In this document: positions 1 through 5,857 of the stretch, one piece after another
Position numbering within the stretch: the first letter of the stretch is position 1
Layout of the letters: each line of letters opens with the position of its first letter
Assembly: GCA_038065435.1 (NCBI GenBank)
Contig: JBBTQZ010000006.1
Span: 1 to 13,143 of the forward strand
Reading direction: 5' to 3'
Length of the DNA stretch: 13,143 bases
DNA from: JBBTQZ01 sp038065435
Lineage (GTDB): Bacteria; Patescibacteriota; Minisyncoccia; Phycocordibacterales; WO2-35-19
Program-made: the position numbers and the translations under genes
The notes under the pieces: generated by a model
The model's input: only the letters and a program-made list of their open reading frames with translations
Told to the model about the DNA's origin: nothing
The model's database searches: none

Positions 1-54
1 TAGAGCGCTTCCCTGAAGAGGAATAGGTCCCCGGTTCGAGCCCGGGTCTCGGCA
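1..54 (+). tRNA. tRNA-Phe (GAA), 5' end cut off by window
   Basis: The window opens inside the D arm. An anticodon arm follows, with a 7-nt loop (13-19) carrying GAA at 15-17, which decodes Phe UUC/UUU. After a 5-nt variable loop comes a perfect T arm (CCCGG, loop TTCGAGC, CCGGG; 30-46) and the acceptor 3' strand TCTCGGC (47-53) with discriminator A54. The bases after A54 are C, A, T, so CCA is not encoded and must be added by the CCA-adding enzyme. The outermost anticodon-stem pair (8 with 24) is a C-T mismatch. The short variable loop rules out Ser and Leu. The 5' acceptor strand lies outside the window, so full folding cannot be checked. Confidence 0.9.
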
Positions 55-59
55 CATGT

Positions 60-74
60 GGAGGGTCACCCTCC
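60..74. terminator. short GC hairpin between tRNA and next gene
   Basis: GGAGGG, loop TCA, CCCTCC forms a 6-bp hairpin 5 nt beyond the tRNA 3' end and 7 nt from the stop of the convergent small membrane gene. There is no T run on the minus side and only a weak one on the plus side (ACTCTTACTT). It may help end the tRNA transcript or mark processing, but it is not a classical terminator. Confidence 0.3.
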
Positions 75-81
75 CCCACTC

Positions 82-327
82 TTACTTAAATAAATCGCCG
101 AAGGAGCGGAGGTCGCCCTTTATGTTACCATAGACACTGATCGCTTCGTTGATATACGGATCTATATAATAGTAGATACCTATAGCGGCACCTATTATAA
201 GTACCCAATAAACAATGCGGAAGATTCTGCCCCAAACCATCTGCCTCCTTATACTGTGAAGCATCTTATTATTCTCTTGCGCAAGTTCTAAAGTCTTCTT
301 TAATATGGATTTTTCTTCTTCGTTCAT
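82..327 (-). CDS. small single-pass membrane protein, unknown function
   Basis: 81 residues. A charged N-terminal helix (about 1-33, rich in E, K, Q and N, amphipathic) precedes one hydrophobic segment (about 36-56, rich in I, V, Y and A), followed by a polar tail of about 25 residues. I do not recognise a family. Small proteins of this layout (cytosolic amphipathic helix, one membrane helix) are common in CPR genomes, but that gives no function. The ATG at 327 has no SD sequence; the upstream bases are A-rich. It lies 22 nt downstream of the glutaredoxin-like gene on the same strand, so lemA, the glutaredoxin gene and this gene may be one transcript. Confidence 0.7.
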   Translation of the reverse strand: MNEEEKSILKKTLELAQENNKMLHSIRRQMVWGRIFRIVYWVLIIGAAIGIYYYIDPYINEAISVYGNIKGDLRSFGDLFK

Positions 328-349
328 TTTGTTTGTTTACTTTGTTTAT

Positions 350-586
350 TTATTTTATTCCCAAAAGGCTAGCTACTCTCTCTTGATCAAAACCGACGAT
401 CACATTCTCCCCTATCAAAATAACCGGCACTCCGAGCTGACCGGATTTTTGAACCATCTCTTGTCTTTTCTGCATATCACTAAGCACATCATACTCTGTA
501 TAAGCTACACCGTGCTCTTTGAAATATTCTTTGGCTAAGTGGCAAAAGTGGCAAGTGGGAGTGGAGTATATGGTGACGTTTTGCAT
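350..586 (-). CDS. glutaredoxin-like (NrdH/YruB type) thiol reductase
   Basis: 78 residues, the full length of a minimal glutaredoxin. The CxxC redox motif is C12-H-F-C15 after the first beta strand (VTIYSTP). The conserved cis-proline is in LGVPVILIG (P54), and the GF pair of the thiol- or glutathione-facing loop is at 65-66. The whole thioredoxin fold is present with no signal peptide, so it should be a cytosolic thiol-disulfide reductant. The motif resembles the YruB/NrdH-type short glutaredoxins rather than classical CPYC glutaredoxins. The natural electron donor and target are not visible here. The start ATG has no SD. It sits 49 nt downstream of lemA and 22 nt before a small membrane gene, both on the same strand. 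Confidence 0.88.
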   Translation of the reverse strand: MQNVTIYSTPTCHFCHLAKEYFKEHGVAYTEYDVLSDMQKRQEMVQKSGQLGVPVILIGENVIVGFDQERVASLLGIK

Positions 587-635
587 AATTGAAAAATTGA
601 AGATTAGAAAATTAAAAGATTACTAAAACCCTAAA

Positions 636-1193
636 CTAAAAGCTCACCTTGACCGACTGACTTTCCGGACCCTCGTCTGGAATATCGAAGAATTCCATTT
701 TAGCAAAACCAAATATACCGGCTACGATGCTGGATGGAAATACACCGGTCGCAATATTGAGATCGCGCACATTGGTGTTATAAAACCTGCGAGAAGCTTG
801 GATCTTGTTTTCGGTGTCAGAGAGCTCTCTTTGAAGCTCTAAGAAGTTTTGATTGGCCTTTAGATCCGGATATGCCTCCGCCACTGCAAAAAGTGATTTG
901 AGTGCGCCAGAAAGCATATTCTCTGCCTCGCCTTTATCGTGAAGCCCGTTCGCGCTTATAGCGGTGCTTCTCGCTTTAGTGACATTTTCAAATACACTAG
1001 ACTCATGACTTGCATAACCTTTGACAGTACTGACCAAGTTCGGCACCAAGTCGTAGCGCCTCTTAGTTTGCACTTCTATGTCACTCCAAGCTTCTTTTGC
1101 TCTCGCAACCAATCTCACGAAGCGATTATAAGCAAATATGAACCACAAAACTAGAAGAACGACGATAGCTAAAATAATTGTAGAGAATCCCAT
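636..1193 (-). CDS. lemA: LemA family membrane protein
   Basis: 185 residues, the usual length for LemA. An N-terminal membrane segment (about 4-22) is followed by the conserved start of the helical domain, with W36 and the RRYDLVPNLV block (45-54), then a long helical bundle. The FLELQRELSDTENKIQASRRFYN block (about 117-139) and the FPSSIVAGIFGF region (about 152-163) are also LemA hallmarks. The family is an extracytoplasmic four-helix bundle on a membrane anchor; its molecular role is not settled. No SD precedes the ATG. About 90 nt of very AT-rich DNA separates it from the terminator-like hairpin at 1292-1328, so it may have its own promoter or lie downstream of a leader RNA. Confidence 0.93.
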   Translation of the reverse strand: MGFSTIILAIVVLLVLWFIFAYNRFVRLVARAKEAWSDIEVQTKRRYDLVPNLVSTVKGYASHESSVFENVTKARSTAISANGLHDKGEAENMLSGALKSLFAVAEAYPDLKANQNFLELQRELSDTENKIQASRRFYNTNVRDLNIATGVFPSSIVAGIFGFAKMEFFDIPDEGPESQSVKVSF

Positions 1194-1284
1194 ATTTTTT
1201 GATTATTTATTAAAATACAAATATGTTAACGAATATAATAAATTGTAATAAGTAATGATATCACAAAATATACAGAAATTATAC

Positions 1285-1517
1285 AAAAGTTAAAGGCCGT
1301 CCTTCCATTTGGAAGAGACGGCCTTTTTATGGCGGACCGACGGTGGTGGCTGACCGACCTCCCTCGAATCGTGAGAGCGGTGGTTTTGCACGCGAAATGA
1401 AAATACCGTCAGGCCCGTGTGCCCGTCATACGCCCGACGGGCTAATATACCAGAGGCTAATTCCGCGGGGTTGATCTGTTCCCCGATGATACGGCCACTG
1501 GCTGTCGCGACTATCTG
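1285..1517 (-). ncRNA. candidate structured noncoding RNA, family not recognised
   Basis: This stretch has no convincing ORF. It is GC-rich (58% over 1321-1500 by hand count, against 13% over 1201-1260) and bounded by a near-consensus promoter and a terminator hairpin on the minus strand. Visible long-range pairings: 1447-1454 with 1514-1521 (ATACCAGA/TCTGGTAT, 8 bp) closing a roughly 75-nt 5' domain; inside it 1466-1470 with 1481-1485 (CGGGG/CCCCG); 1421-1427 with 1436-1442 (7 bp, 8-nt loop); 1339-1344 with 1405-1410 (GACGGT/ACCGTC). A hairpin with a CUCUC/GAGGG stem and 7-nt loop lies within that last domain. The hallmarks I checked for tmRNA (T arm and acceptor end), RNase P RNA (P4 core) and SRP RNA (tetraloop helix) are absent. 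It could be a free small RNA or a terminating leader (riboswitch-like) upstream of lemA. Ends are inferred from promoter and terminator positions. Confidence 0.6.
1292..1328. terminator. strong terminator hairpin, likely 3' end of minus-strand RNA
   Basis: GGCCGTC plus CTTCC (1295-1306), loop ATTT (1307-1310), GGAAG, one bulged A (1316), GACGGCC (1317-1323). This is a 12-bp stem, extendable by A-T pairs on both sides. On the plus strand it is followed by TTTTT; on the minus strand by TTTAACTTTT. No plus-strand gene lies upstream between 54 and here, while the minus strand carries a promoter at 1524-1551, so I assign it mainly to the minus strand. Confidence 0.7.
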
Positions 1518-1523
1518 GTATCT

Positions 1524-1551
1524 AGTATAGCATATAGCAAAAAAATGTCAA
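1524..1551 (-). promoter_or_regulatory. sigma70-type promoter for the candidate ncRNA
   Basis: On the minus strand, -35 TTGACA (1546-1551, perfect consensus), a 16-nt spacer and -10 TATACT (1524-1529, five of six bases). The expected start is near 1517, at the 5' strand of the outer hairpin stem. It is the best-matching promoter in the window and has no protein-coding start just downstream, which supports a stable RNA product. Confidence 0.75.
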
Positions 1552-1578
1552 TAACAAAATATACTTTCTTTTTTATAG

Positions 1579-1614
1579 TGCCAAAAAATGCTTGTTTTAA
1601 AGCATTTTTTGGCA
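1579..1614 (-). terminator. groEL terminator hairpin
   Basis: A 15-bp perfect inverted repeat, TGCCAAAAAATGCTT (1579-1593) with its complement at 1600-1614, around a 6-nt loop. It lies 12 nt after the groEL stop. The A-rich and T-rich arms put a T6 tract inside the 3' arm rather than after it, and TATAAAAAAG follows. It should end the groES-groEL transcript before the ncRNA promoter at 1524-1551. Confidence 0.7.
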
Positions 1615-1626
1615 TTGAGTATTATT

Positions 1627-3270
1627 TTAATAATCCATTCCTCCCATATCTTGATTAGGAGCGTGTGGTTTCTTCGGCTCTGGCTCTTCCGCTATAGCAG
1701 CTTCGGTGGTGAGAAGAATGGCGGCGGCGGAAGCGGCGTTTTGCAAAGCAGTACGAGTAACTTTGACCGGATCTATAATCCCCTCTTTCAAAAGATCGTC
1801 ACTAAAGGATTCTGTCTTGGCATTAAAGCCAGCGTTTTCTTTGTCGGAATTCATTATCCTCTCTACCGCTACAGAACCATCGGCATTACCCGTGTTCAAA
1901 ACTATCTGACGAAGAGGCGCTTCTAGGGCGCGGAGAACTATGTCATAGCCAAGAGCAGTTTCTGGAGTGGCAAATTCTCTACTCTTTTCCAAACGCATCT
2001 TTTTTATAACTCTTATAAGAGCACTACCCCCACCCGCCACTATGCCCTCGGCTATAGCAGCTTTGGTAGCGGCCACCGCATCTTCTATTTTTAGTTTCAA
2101 ATATTTCATTTCGGTTTCTGTGGCAGCGCCCACTCGTATGATCGCTACTCCACCAGAGAGCTTGGCTATCCTCTCGTCTATTTTTTCTTTATCGTATTTG
2201 GAGTCAGTACCTTCTTTCTGTTTCTTGAGAGATTTGATGCGAGCATCTATTTCGTTCTTCTTGCCTTTACCACCCACTATAAGTGTATCGTCTTTGGTAG
2301 CAACTACTTTGGAAGCACGGCCGAGCATATCCATAGTGGCTGATTCCAGCTTAAGCCCCAAATCTTCAGACACAACCTTGGCTCCGACGGTAACCGCTAT
2401 GTCCTCTAGCATTTCCTTTTTCCTATCGCCATAGCCAGGAGCTTTGACCACAAGTACGGAGAATCCACCTCGCAATTTGTTGACCAAAAATGTGGCTAGG
2501 GCCTCGCCATCACAATCATCGGCTATTATTACCAATTCTTTTTTACCACTTTGAGCAAGAGACTCCAGCAAAGGCAATATATCTTTTATGGTAGAGATCT
2601 TCTTGTCTGTGAGAAGTACCGGTACATCTTTGTATTCAGCTTCCATCCTTTCTGGATTGGTGATCATGTATGGGGAAACGAAACCTTTATCAAATTCCAT
2701 ACCTTCCACCACTTCAGACTCAACGCCAAAGGTTTGAGATTCTTCTACAGTAACTACCCCATCCTTGCCCACCTTCTCTATGGTTTCCGCTATTATGGAA
2801 CCCATCTCTTCGGATTCTGCAGAGATAACTGCCACCTGTCTGATTTCTTCTTTATTTTTTATAGGTTTGGCAATTTGACTAAGTACTATGACGGCTTTGT
2901 TTGCCGCCTCTTCTATACCGGCTCGCAAGCTCATAGCGTTCACTCCCATACTAGAATGCTTGAGCCCTTCGCTTATAATAGCTTGAGCCAAAATAAGAGA
3001 AGTGGTGGTACCGTCCCCGGCTACATCGTTGGTTTTACTCGCTACTTCCTTCACTATCTCAGCACCCATGTTTTCGAATTTGTCTCTAAGTGAAATTTCT
3101 TTGGCGATGGATACACCGTCGTTCGTTATGGTCGGCGCTCCATAGCCTTTGTCTATTACCACGTTTCTACCTCTCGGACCTATAGTTACCTTCACCGCAT
3201 TCACTACAGCATCCACTCCTCTTTTGAGAGCTTTACGCGCCTCTTCATTAAAAATAATTTGCTTTGCCAT
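1627..3270 (-). CDS. groL: chaperonin GroEL (60 kDa, Cpn60)
   Basis: 547 residues, full family length. GroEL is the double-ring ATP-driven folding chamber in the cytosol that works with the GroES lid. The ATP-site elements are present: TIGPRGRNVVID (29-40), NDGVSIA with D51, and the GDGTTT motif (85-90) with catalytic D86. Apical and intermediate domain blocks are continuous, including the KAPGYGDRKK region, LSGGVAIIRVGA and EGIVAGGGSAL. The C-terminus ends in a single MGGMD unit plus Y instead of a long GGM-repeat tail. The ATG at 3270 has no SD. It lies 34 nt after the end of the reconstructed groES frame (91 nt after the first groES stop), so the two form the usual operon, closed by the hairpin at 1579-1614. 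Confidence 0.98.
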   Translation of the reverse strand: MAKQIIFNEEARKALKRGVDAVVNAVKVTIGPRGRNVVIDKGYGAPTITNDGVSIAKEISLRDKFENMGAEIVKEVASKTNDVAGDGTTTSLILAQAIISEGLKHSSMGVNAMSLRAGIEEAANKAVIVLSQIAKPIKNKEEIRQVAVISAESEEMGSIIAETIEKVGKDGVVTVEESQTFGVESEVVEGMEFDKGFVSPYMITNPERMEAEYKDVPVLLTDKKISTIKDILPLLESLAQSGKKELVIIADDCDGEALATFLVNKLRGGFSVLVVKAPGYGDRKKEMLEDIAVTVGAKVVSEDLGLKLESATMDMLGRASKVVATKDDTLIVGGKGKKNEIDARIKSLKKQKEGTDSKYDKEKIDERIAKLSGGVAIIRVGAATETEMKYLKLKIEDAVAATKAAIAEGIVAGGGSALIRVIKKMRLEKSREFATPETALGYDIVLRALEAPLRQIVLNTGNADGSVAVERIMNSDKENAGFNAKTESFSDDLLKEGIIDPVKVTRTALQNAASAAAILLTTEAAIAEEPEPKKPHAPNQDMGGMDY

Positions 3271-3304
3271 AAGTTTAGTTTAATTTAGAAATTAGTAAAT
3301 TCAG

Positions 3305-3361
3305 TTAATTTATCACAGCTAAAATATTTTCTTCTTTCAAAATATAGTATTCTATCCCTTT
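3305..3361 (-). pseudogene. conserved GroES C-terminal tail lying beyond an in-frame TAA
   Basis: Directly after the groES stop (TAA, 3362-3364), the same frame encodes KGIEYYILKEENILAVIN and then a second TAA (3305-3307). This matches the conserved end of GroES, in which EVK is followed by a Tyr or similar residue, DG-EY-LIL-E-DILAVI. The stop therefore replaces a single codon, in a position where Tyr is common, and Tyr to TAA is a one-base change. The tail is not degraded, so the interruption is either very recent, a sequencing or assembly error, a strain polymorphism, or read through. Confidence 0.85.
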
Positions 3362-3685
3362 TTATTTCACTTCATCGTACCCATATCTTGAGAAGATTAC
3401 CTTGTCGCCTACTTTTACCGAAAGTGGTGTAAGCTTGCCATCTACGATCTTACCTTCTCCCACTGCAACCACCTCTCCCTGTTCTGGTTTTTCTTTACTG
3501 ACCGTATCGGGAATGATGATGCCAGAGAGGGTCTTCTCTCCCATTTCAGATGAGTCTATGGGACGTAGAAGGACCCTATCGCTCAAAGGTTTTATGCCTG
3601 TTTTAGATACATTTTTTGGGCTTGCCTTGTGGACCACTATCTTTCTAGACGAACGAGAGGGCTTATTCTTTGCTTTCTTTTTCAT
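3362..3685 (-). CDS. groS: co-chaperonin GroES, C-terminally truncated by in-frame stop
   Basis: 107 residues up to the first stop. The GroES core starts at about residue 31 (IKPLSDRVLLRPID). The mobile loop that contacts GroEL lies around 48-66 (EKTLSGIIIPD), followed by the GEVVAVGEGK strand and the VGDKVIFSRYG strand. About 30 basic residues rich in K, R and S precede the core; there is no internal ATG near residue 30, so this extension belongs to the frame. The chain stops at YDEVK, losing the last strand that pairs with the neighbouring subunit in the heptamer. The missing part continues in frame after the stop (3305-3361), giving 126 codons including the stop. If the stop is real and not read through, ring assembly would probably be impaired. 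Transcription is from a promoter diverging from secG; groEL follows. Confidence 0.93.
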   Translation of the reverse strand: MKKKAKNKPSRSSRKIVVHKASPKNVSKTGIKPLSDRVLLRPIDSSEMGEKTLSGIIIPDTVSKEKPEQGEVVAVGEGKIVDGKLTPLSVKVGDKVIFSRYGYDEVK

Positions 3686-3744
3686 ATACTTTAAGTAAAG
3701 GTTAAATTGATAACTCCAGGCTGTACTTAGTCAACAACGCCAGC

Positions 3745-3772
3745 ATTATAGTATATTTTGGGAAGCTTGCAA
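3745..3772 (-). promoter_or_regulatory. groES-groEL promoter
   Basis: On the minus strand, -35 TTGCAA (3767-3772), a 16-nt spacer and -10 TATAAT (3745-3750, perfect consensus), giving a start near 3738 and a leader of about 50 nt. The -35 hexamer is self-complementary and also fits the plus-strand secG promoter. No CIRCE-type inverted repeat (the HrcA heat-shock operator) is visible. An 11-nt dyad TACTT-A-AAGTA sits a few bases before the groES ATG, of unknown meaning. Confidence 0.55.
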
Positions 3773-3795
3773 GAGTTTGGGGTAGGTGCTAGAAT
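3767..3795 (+). promoter_or_regulatory. secG promoter; decides the secG start
   Basis: -35 TTGCAA (3767-3772), a 17-nt spacer ending in TGC (extended -10), and -10 TAGAAT (3790-3795). The expected start near 3802 is downstream of the upstream in-frame GTG at 3786, so that GTG would not be in the mRNA. The ATG at 3816, about 14 nt into the transcript, is left as the start. Confidence 0.5.
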
Positions 3796-3815
3796 GGCTT
3801 TTATCTAAAACAGTT

Positions 3816-4028
3816 ATGCTCCCTTATATTCAAATTATATTGGCAGTGGTACTTGGAATACTCATATTACTTCAGCAATCTGAAGGTAGTTTGGGATCGG
3901 CCTTCGGTGGAGGCAATCTTGGGGAAAACACTCACGTGCGCAGAGGACCGGAGCTCTGGATATTTCGGATTACAATCTTGGTAGCTATACTTTTTGTTGC
4001 ATCCAGCCTACTCAATCTGATACAATAG
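3816..4028 (+). CDS. secG: preprotein translocase subunit SecG
   Basis: 70 residues from ATG 3816. Two membrane helices (about 4-20 and 47-67) flank a cytosolic loop with the SecG signature: LQQSEGSLGSAFGGG and then a polar segment. SecG is the small non-essential subunit of the SecYEG channel that aids SecA-driven export. The frame stays open upstream to a GTG at 3786, which would add ten residues, but a promoter -10 box covers that GTG and SecG proteins typically begin just before the first helix, so I prefer the ATG. There is no SD. The solute-binding protein gene follows after 65 nt on the same strand. Confidence 0.92.
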   Translation: MLPYIQIILAVVLGILILLQQSEGSLGSAFGGGNLGENTHVRRGPELWIFRITILVAILFVASSLLNLIQ

Positions 4029-4093
4029 TCTATAAAGCTTTTCTCTCCACACTCTACTATATATAAAAGAAATCTTTAAAACAAGAAAAAATA

Positions 4094-5833
4094 ATGAATT
4101 TGCAGGAAAATAATTCGCCTCTTTTTGGCGCTTTGCACAAACCGACAAAAAGATCCAAAGTATTGTCTATTTTAAAAACAATGCGCCCAACAGAAAAAAT
4201 AGTTTTCGGTATATTTGCCATTGTCGCTGTTATTTCTTTTGTGATACTGCTTTACCGTGTAAATAAATCTTTCTTGGTAGAGATACCAGCCTTGGGTGGT
4301 AAGTTTACAGAAGGGCTTATAGGCAACCCAAGATTTATAAACCCAATTCTGGCTATATCAGACACCGACAAAGATCTGTCGTATCTTTTATATTCTGGAT
4401 TAGTAAGACAAAAGACAGACGGCTCTTTTGTAAACGATTTAGCGGAAAGTTATAACATATCTGAAGATGGGCTCCAATATTATTTCAAAATAAAGGAAAA
4501 TGTTTTCTTTCATGACGGCAGACCAATAGAGAGTGACGATGTCATCTTTACCATCGAAAAGGCTCTTGATCCAGTGGTAAAGAGTCCAAAGAGAATCAGC
4601 TGGGAAGGAGTATCAGTAGAAAAAATAAACCAAAAAGAATTGCGTTTTATTCTCAAAAAACCTTACGCTCCTTTTATAAAAGCTCTCACCTTGGGCATAC
4701 TACCAAAACATATCTGGCAAAATGCATCTTCAGAAGAGCTGCCCTTTAGTGAATGGAATATAGCTCCAATAGGATCTGGACCTTATAAAATAAAGAAGGT
4801 GGATAGAAACTCTGCTGGTTTGCCATCCTCTATATTGCTAGAATCTTGGAATAAATATCCAAACAATAAACCTTTTATAAAATACATAACTTTCAAATTC
4901 TTTTCCAATCAAAATGACTTATTTAAATCTTTTGAAGCAGGAGAAATAGACAGTATAGCCCATCTAGATGAAGAGACTGCCACATATATTGAAAAGAAGT
5001 CCGAAATCTTATCTTCATCTTTGCCGAGAGTATTCGCTGTCTTTTTCAACCAAAATTCGGCTCCCATATTTCTAAACAAAGAGGTGCGTAAGGCGCTGGA
5101 CTTATCTGCTCCAAAAGAAATAATAGTGGGAGAGGTGTTGGGAGGATTCGGTAAGGTGTCCACGGGGCCCACAGTATCCGATACTATAAAGGAAAGAGAA
5201 AATCGTGACAATTTTGTAGAAGAAGCAAAGAAGATCTTGAGTGAAAGCGGTTGGAAAATGGATGAAGAATCTGGAGTTTTGAAAAAGAAGATAAAATCAG
5301 AGACTTTAAACTTAGCTTTCTCTATAAGCACTTCCGATGCGCCAGAGCTCAAAGAGACAGCCGAGATTTTGAAATCAGCTTGGGAAAGCATAGGAGCTAA
5401 AGTGGAAATAAAGATATACAACCAGAGCGATCTGAACCAAGATATTATAAGATCGAGAAAATACGATATGCTTCTTTTCGGAGAAGTAGTAGATAAAGAT
5501 GGAGATTTATATCCTTTTTGGCACTCTTCAGAGCGCAATGACCCCGGACTCAATATATCTTTATACGCAAACGTCAAAACAGATAAACTATTGGAAGAAT
5601 TGAGGAATGAAACCGACCTTGCAAAAAGAAACGAAATCAGAAACAAATTGTCTTTAGAAATACAGAACGATTTGCCGGCAGTCTTTCTTTTCGTACCAGA
5701 TATGTTATACAAACCAGCGTCAAAAATAAAAAATATATCTTTAGGAGATACATCGTCACAGAGCGATCGATTCGCATCTATATATGAATGGTTTATAGAG
5801 ACAGACAGAGTATGGCGTATATTTGCAAATTAA
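4094..5833 (+). CDS. membrane-anchored ABC-type peptide/solute-binding protein (family 5, OppA/DppA-like)
   Basis: 579 residues. A cytosolic N-terminus (1-35) and one membrane helix (about 36-55) precede a large external domain. The family 5 hallmarks are clear: LGGKFTEGLIGNPRFINPIL (67-86), the DLSYLLYSGLVR block, AESYNISEDGLQYYFKIKENVFFHDGRPIESDDVIFTIE (about 117-155), then GILPKHIW and IGSGPYKI. The C-terminal lobe has the usual RKYDMLLFGE segment. There is no lipobox cysteine; the helix itself is the anchor. Family members deliver oligopeptides, nickel or other solutes to an ABC permease, but no permease or ATPase gene lies nearby. The partner may be encoded elsewhere, or this may act alone. 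The ATG lacks an SD. It sits between secG and rnj, probably on the secG transcript. Confidence 0.9.
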   Translation: MNLQENNSPLFGALHKPTKRSKVLSILKTMRPTEKIVFGIFAIVAVISFVILLYRVNKSFLVEIPALGGKFTEGLIGNPRFINPILAISDTDKDLSYLLYSGLVRQKTDGSFVNDLAESYNISEDGLQYYFKIKENVFFHDGRPIESDDVIFTIEKALDPVVKSPKRISWEGVSVEKINQKELRFILKKPYAPFIKALTLGILPKHIWQNASSEELPFSEWNIAPIGSGPYKIKKVDRNSAGLPSSILLESWNKYPNNKPFIKYITFKFFSNQNDLFKSFEAGEIDSIAHLDEETATYIEKKSEILSSSLPRVFAVFFNQNSAPIFLNKEVRKALDLSAPKEIIVGEVLGGFGKVSTGPTVSDTIKERENRDNFVEEAKKILSESGWKMDEESGVLKKKIKSETLNLAFSISTSDAPELKETAEILKSAWESIGAKVEIKIYNQSDLNQDIIRSRKYDMLLFGEVVDKDGDLYPFWHSSERNDPGLNISLYANVKTDKLLEELRNETDLAKRNEIRNKLSLEIQNDLPAVFLFVPDMLYKPASKIKNISLGDTSSQSDRFASIYEWFIETDRVWRIFAN

Positions 5834-5853
5834 AATTAAAAAATAACTAGAAT
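5823..5853 (+). promoter_or_regulatory. possible leaderless promoter for rnj
   Basis: TTGCAA (5823-5828) and TAGAAT (5848-5853), separated by 19 nt, which is longer than ideal. The -10 ends 4 nt before the ATG, so the RNA would begin about at the start codon. The same two hexamers form the secG promoter. No SD exists for this gene, which fits leaderless initiation, but the spacing keeps confidence low. Confidence 0.35.
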
Positions 5854-5857
5854 AAAA

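Noticed and set aside
1321..1525. Reading the GC-rich region as tmRNA, RNase P RNA, SRP RNA or a cobalamin riboswitch (GCCACTG on the plus strand)
   Set aside because: No tRNA-like T arm and acceptor end, no RNase P core motifs, no SRP tetraloop helix, and the GCCACTG occurs without the rest of the cobalamin aptamer and on the strand without the promoter.
1967..2434. Antisense ORFs opposite groEL (plus strand)
   Set aside because: Composition mirrors the GroEL codons, with no independent motifs, promoter or SD.
3362..3364. UAA recoded as an amino acid genome-wide
   Set aside because: TAA ends other genes here, for example the zinc-ribbon gene and the PspC gene, and no other conserved frame continues past a TAA. 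Known CPR recoding concerns UGA, which is also used as a stop here.
3686..3745. CIRCE heat-shock operator before groES
   Set aside because: No TTAGCACTC/GAGTGCTAA-type inverted repeat is present; only a short TACTT/AAGTA dyad near the start codon.
3786..3815. GTG start for secG adding ten residues
   Set aside because: A promoter -10 box (3790-3795) overlaps it, and the SecG pattern begins at the ATG at 3816.
4909..5712. Long antisense ORF (267 codons, minus strand) inside the solute-binding protein gene
   Set aside because: It is a shadow of a strongly recognised plus-strand gene, with Ser/Phe/Leu-rich composition and no known motif.
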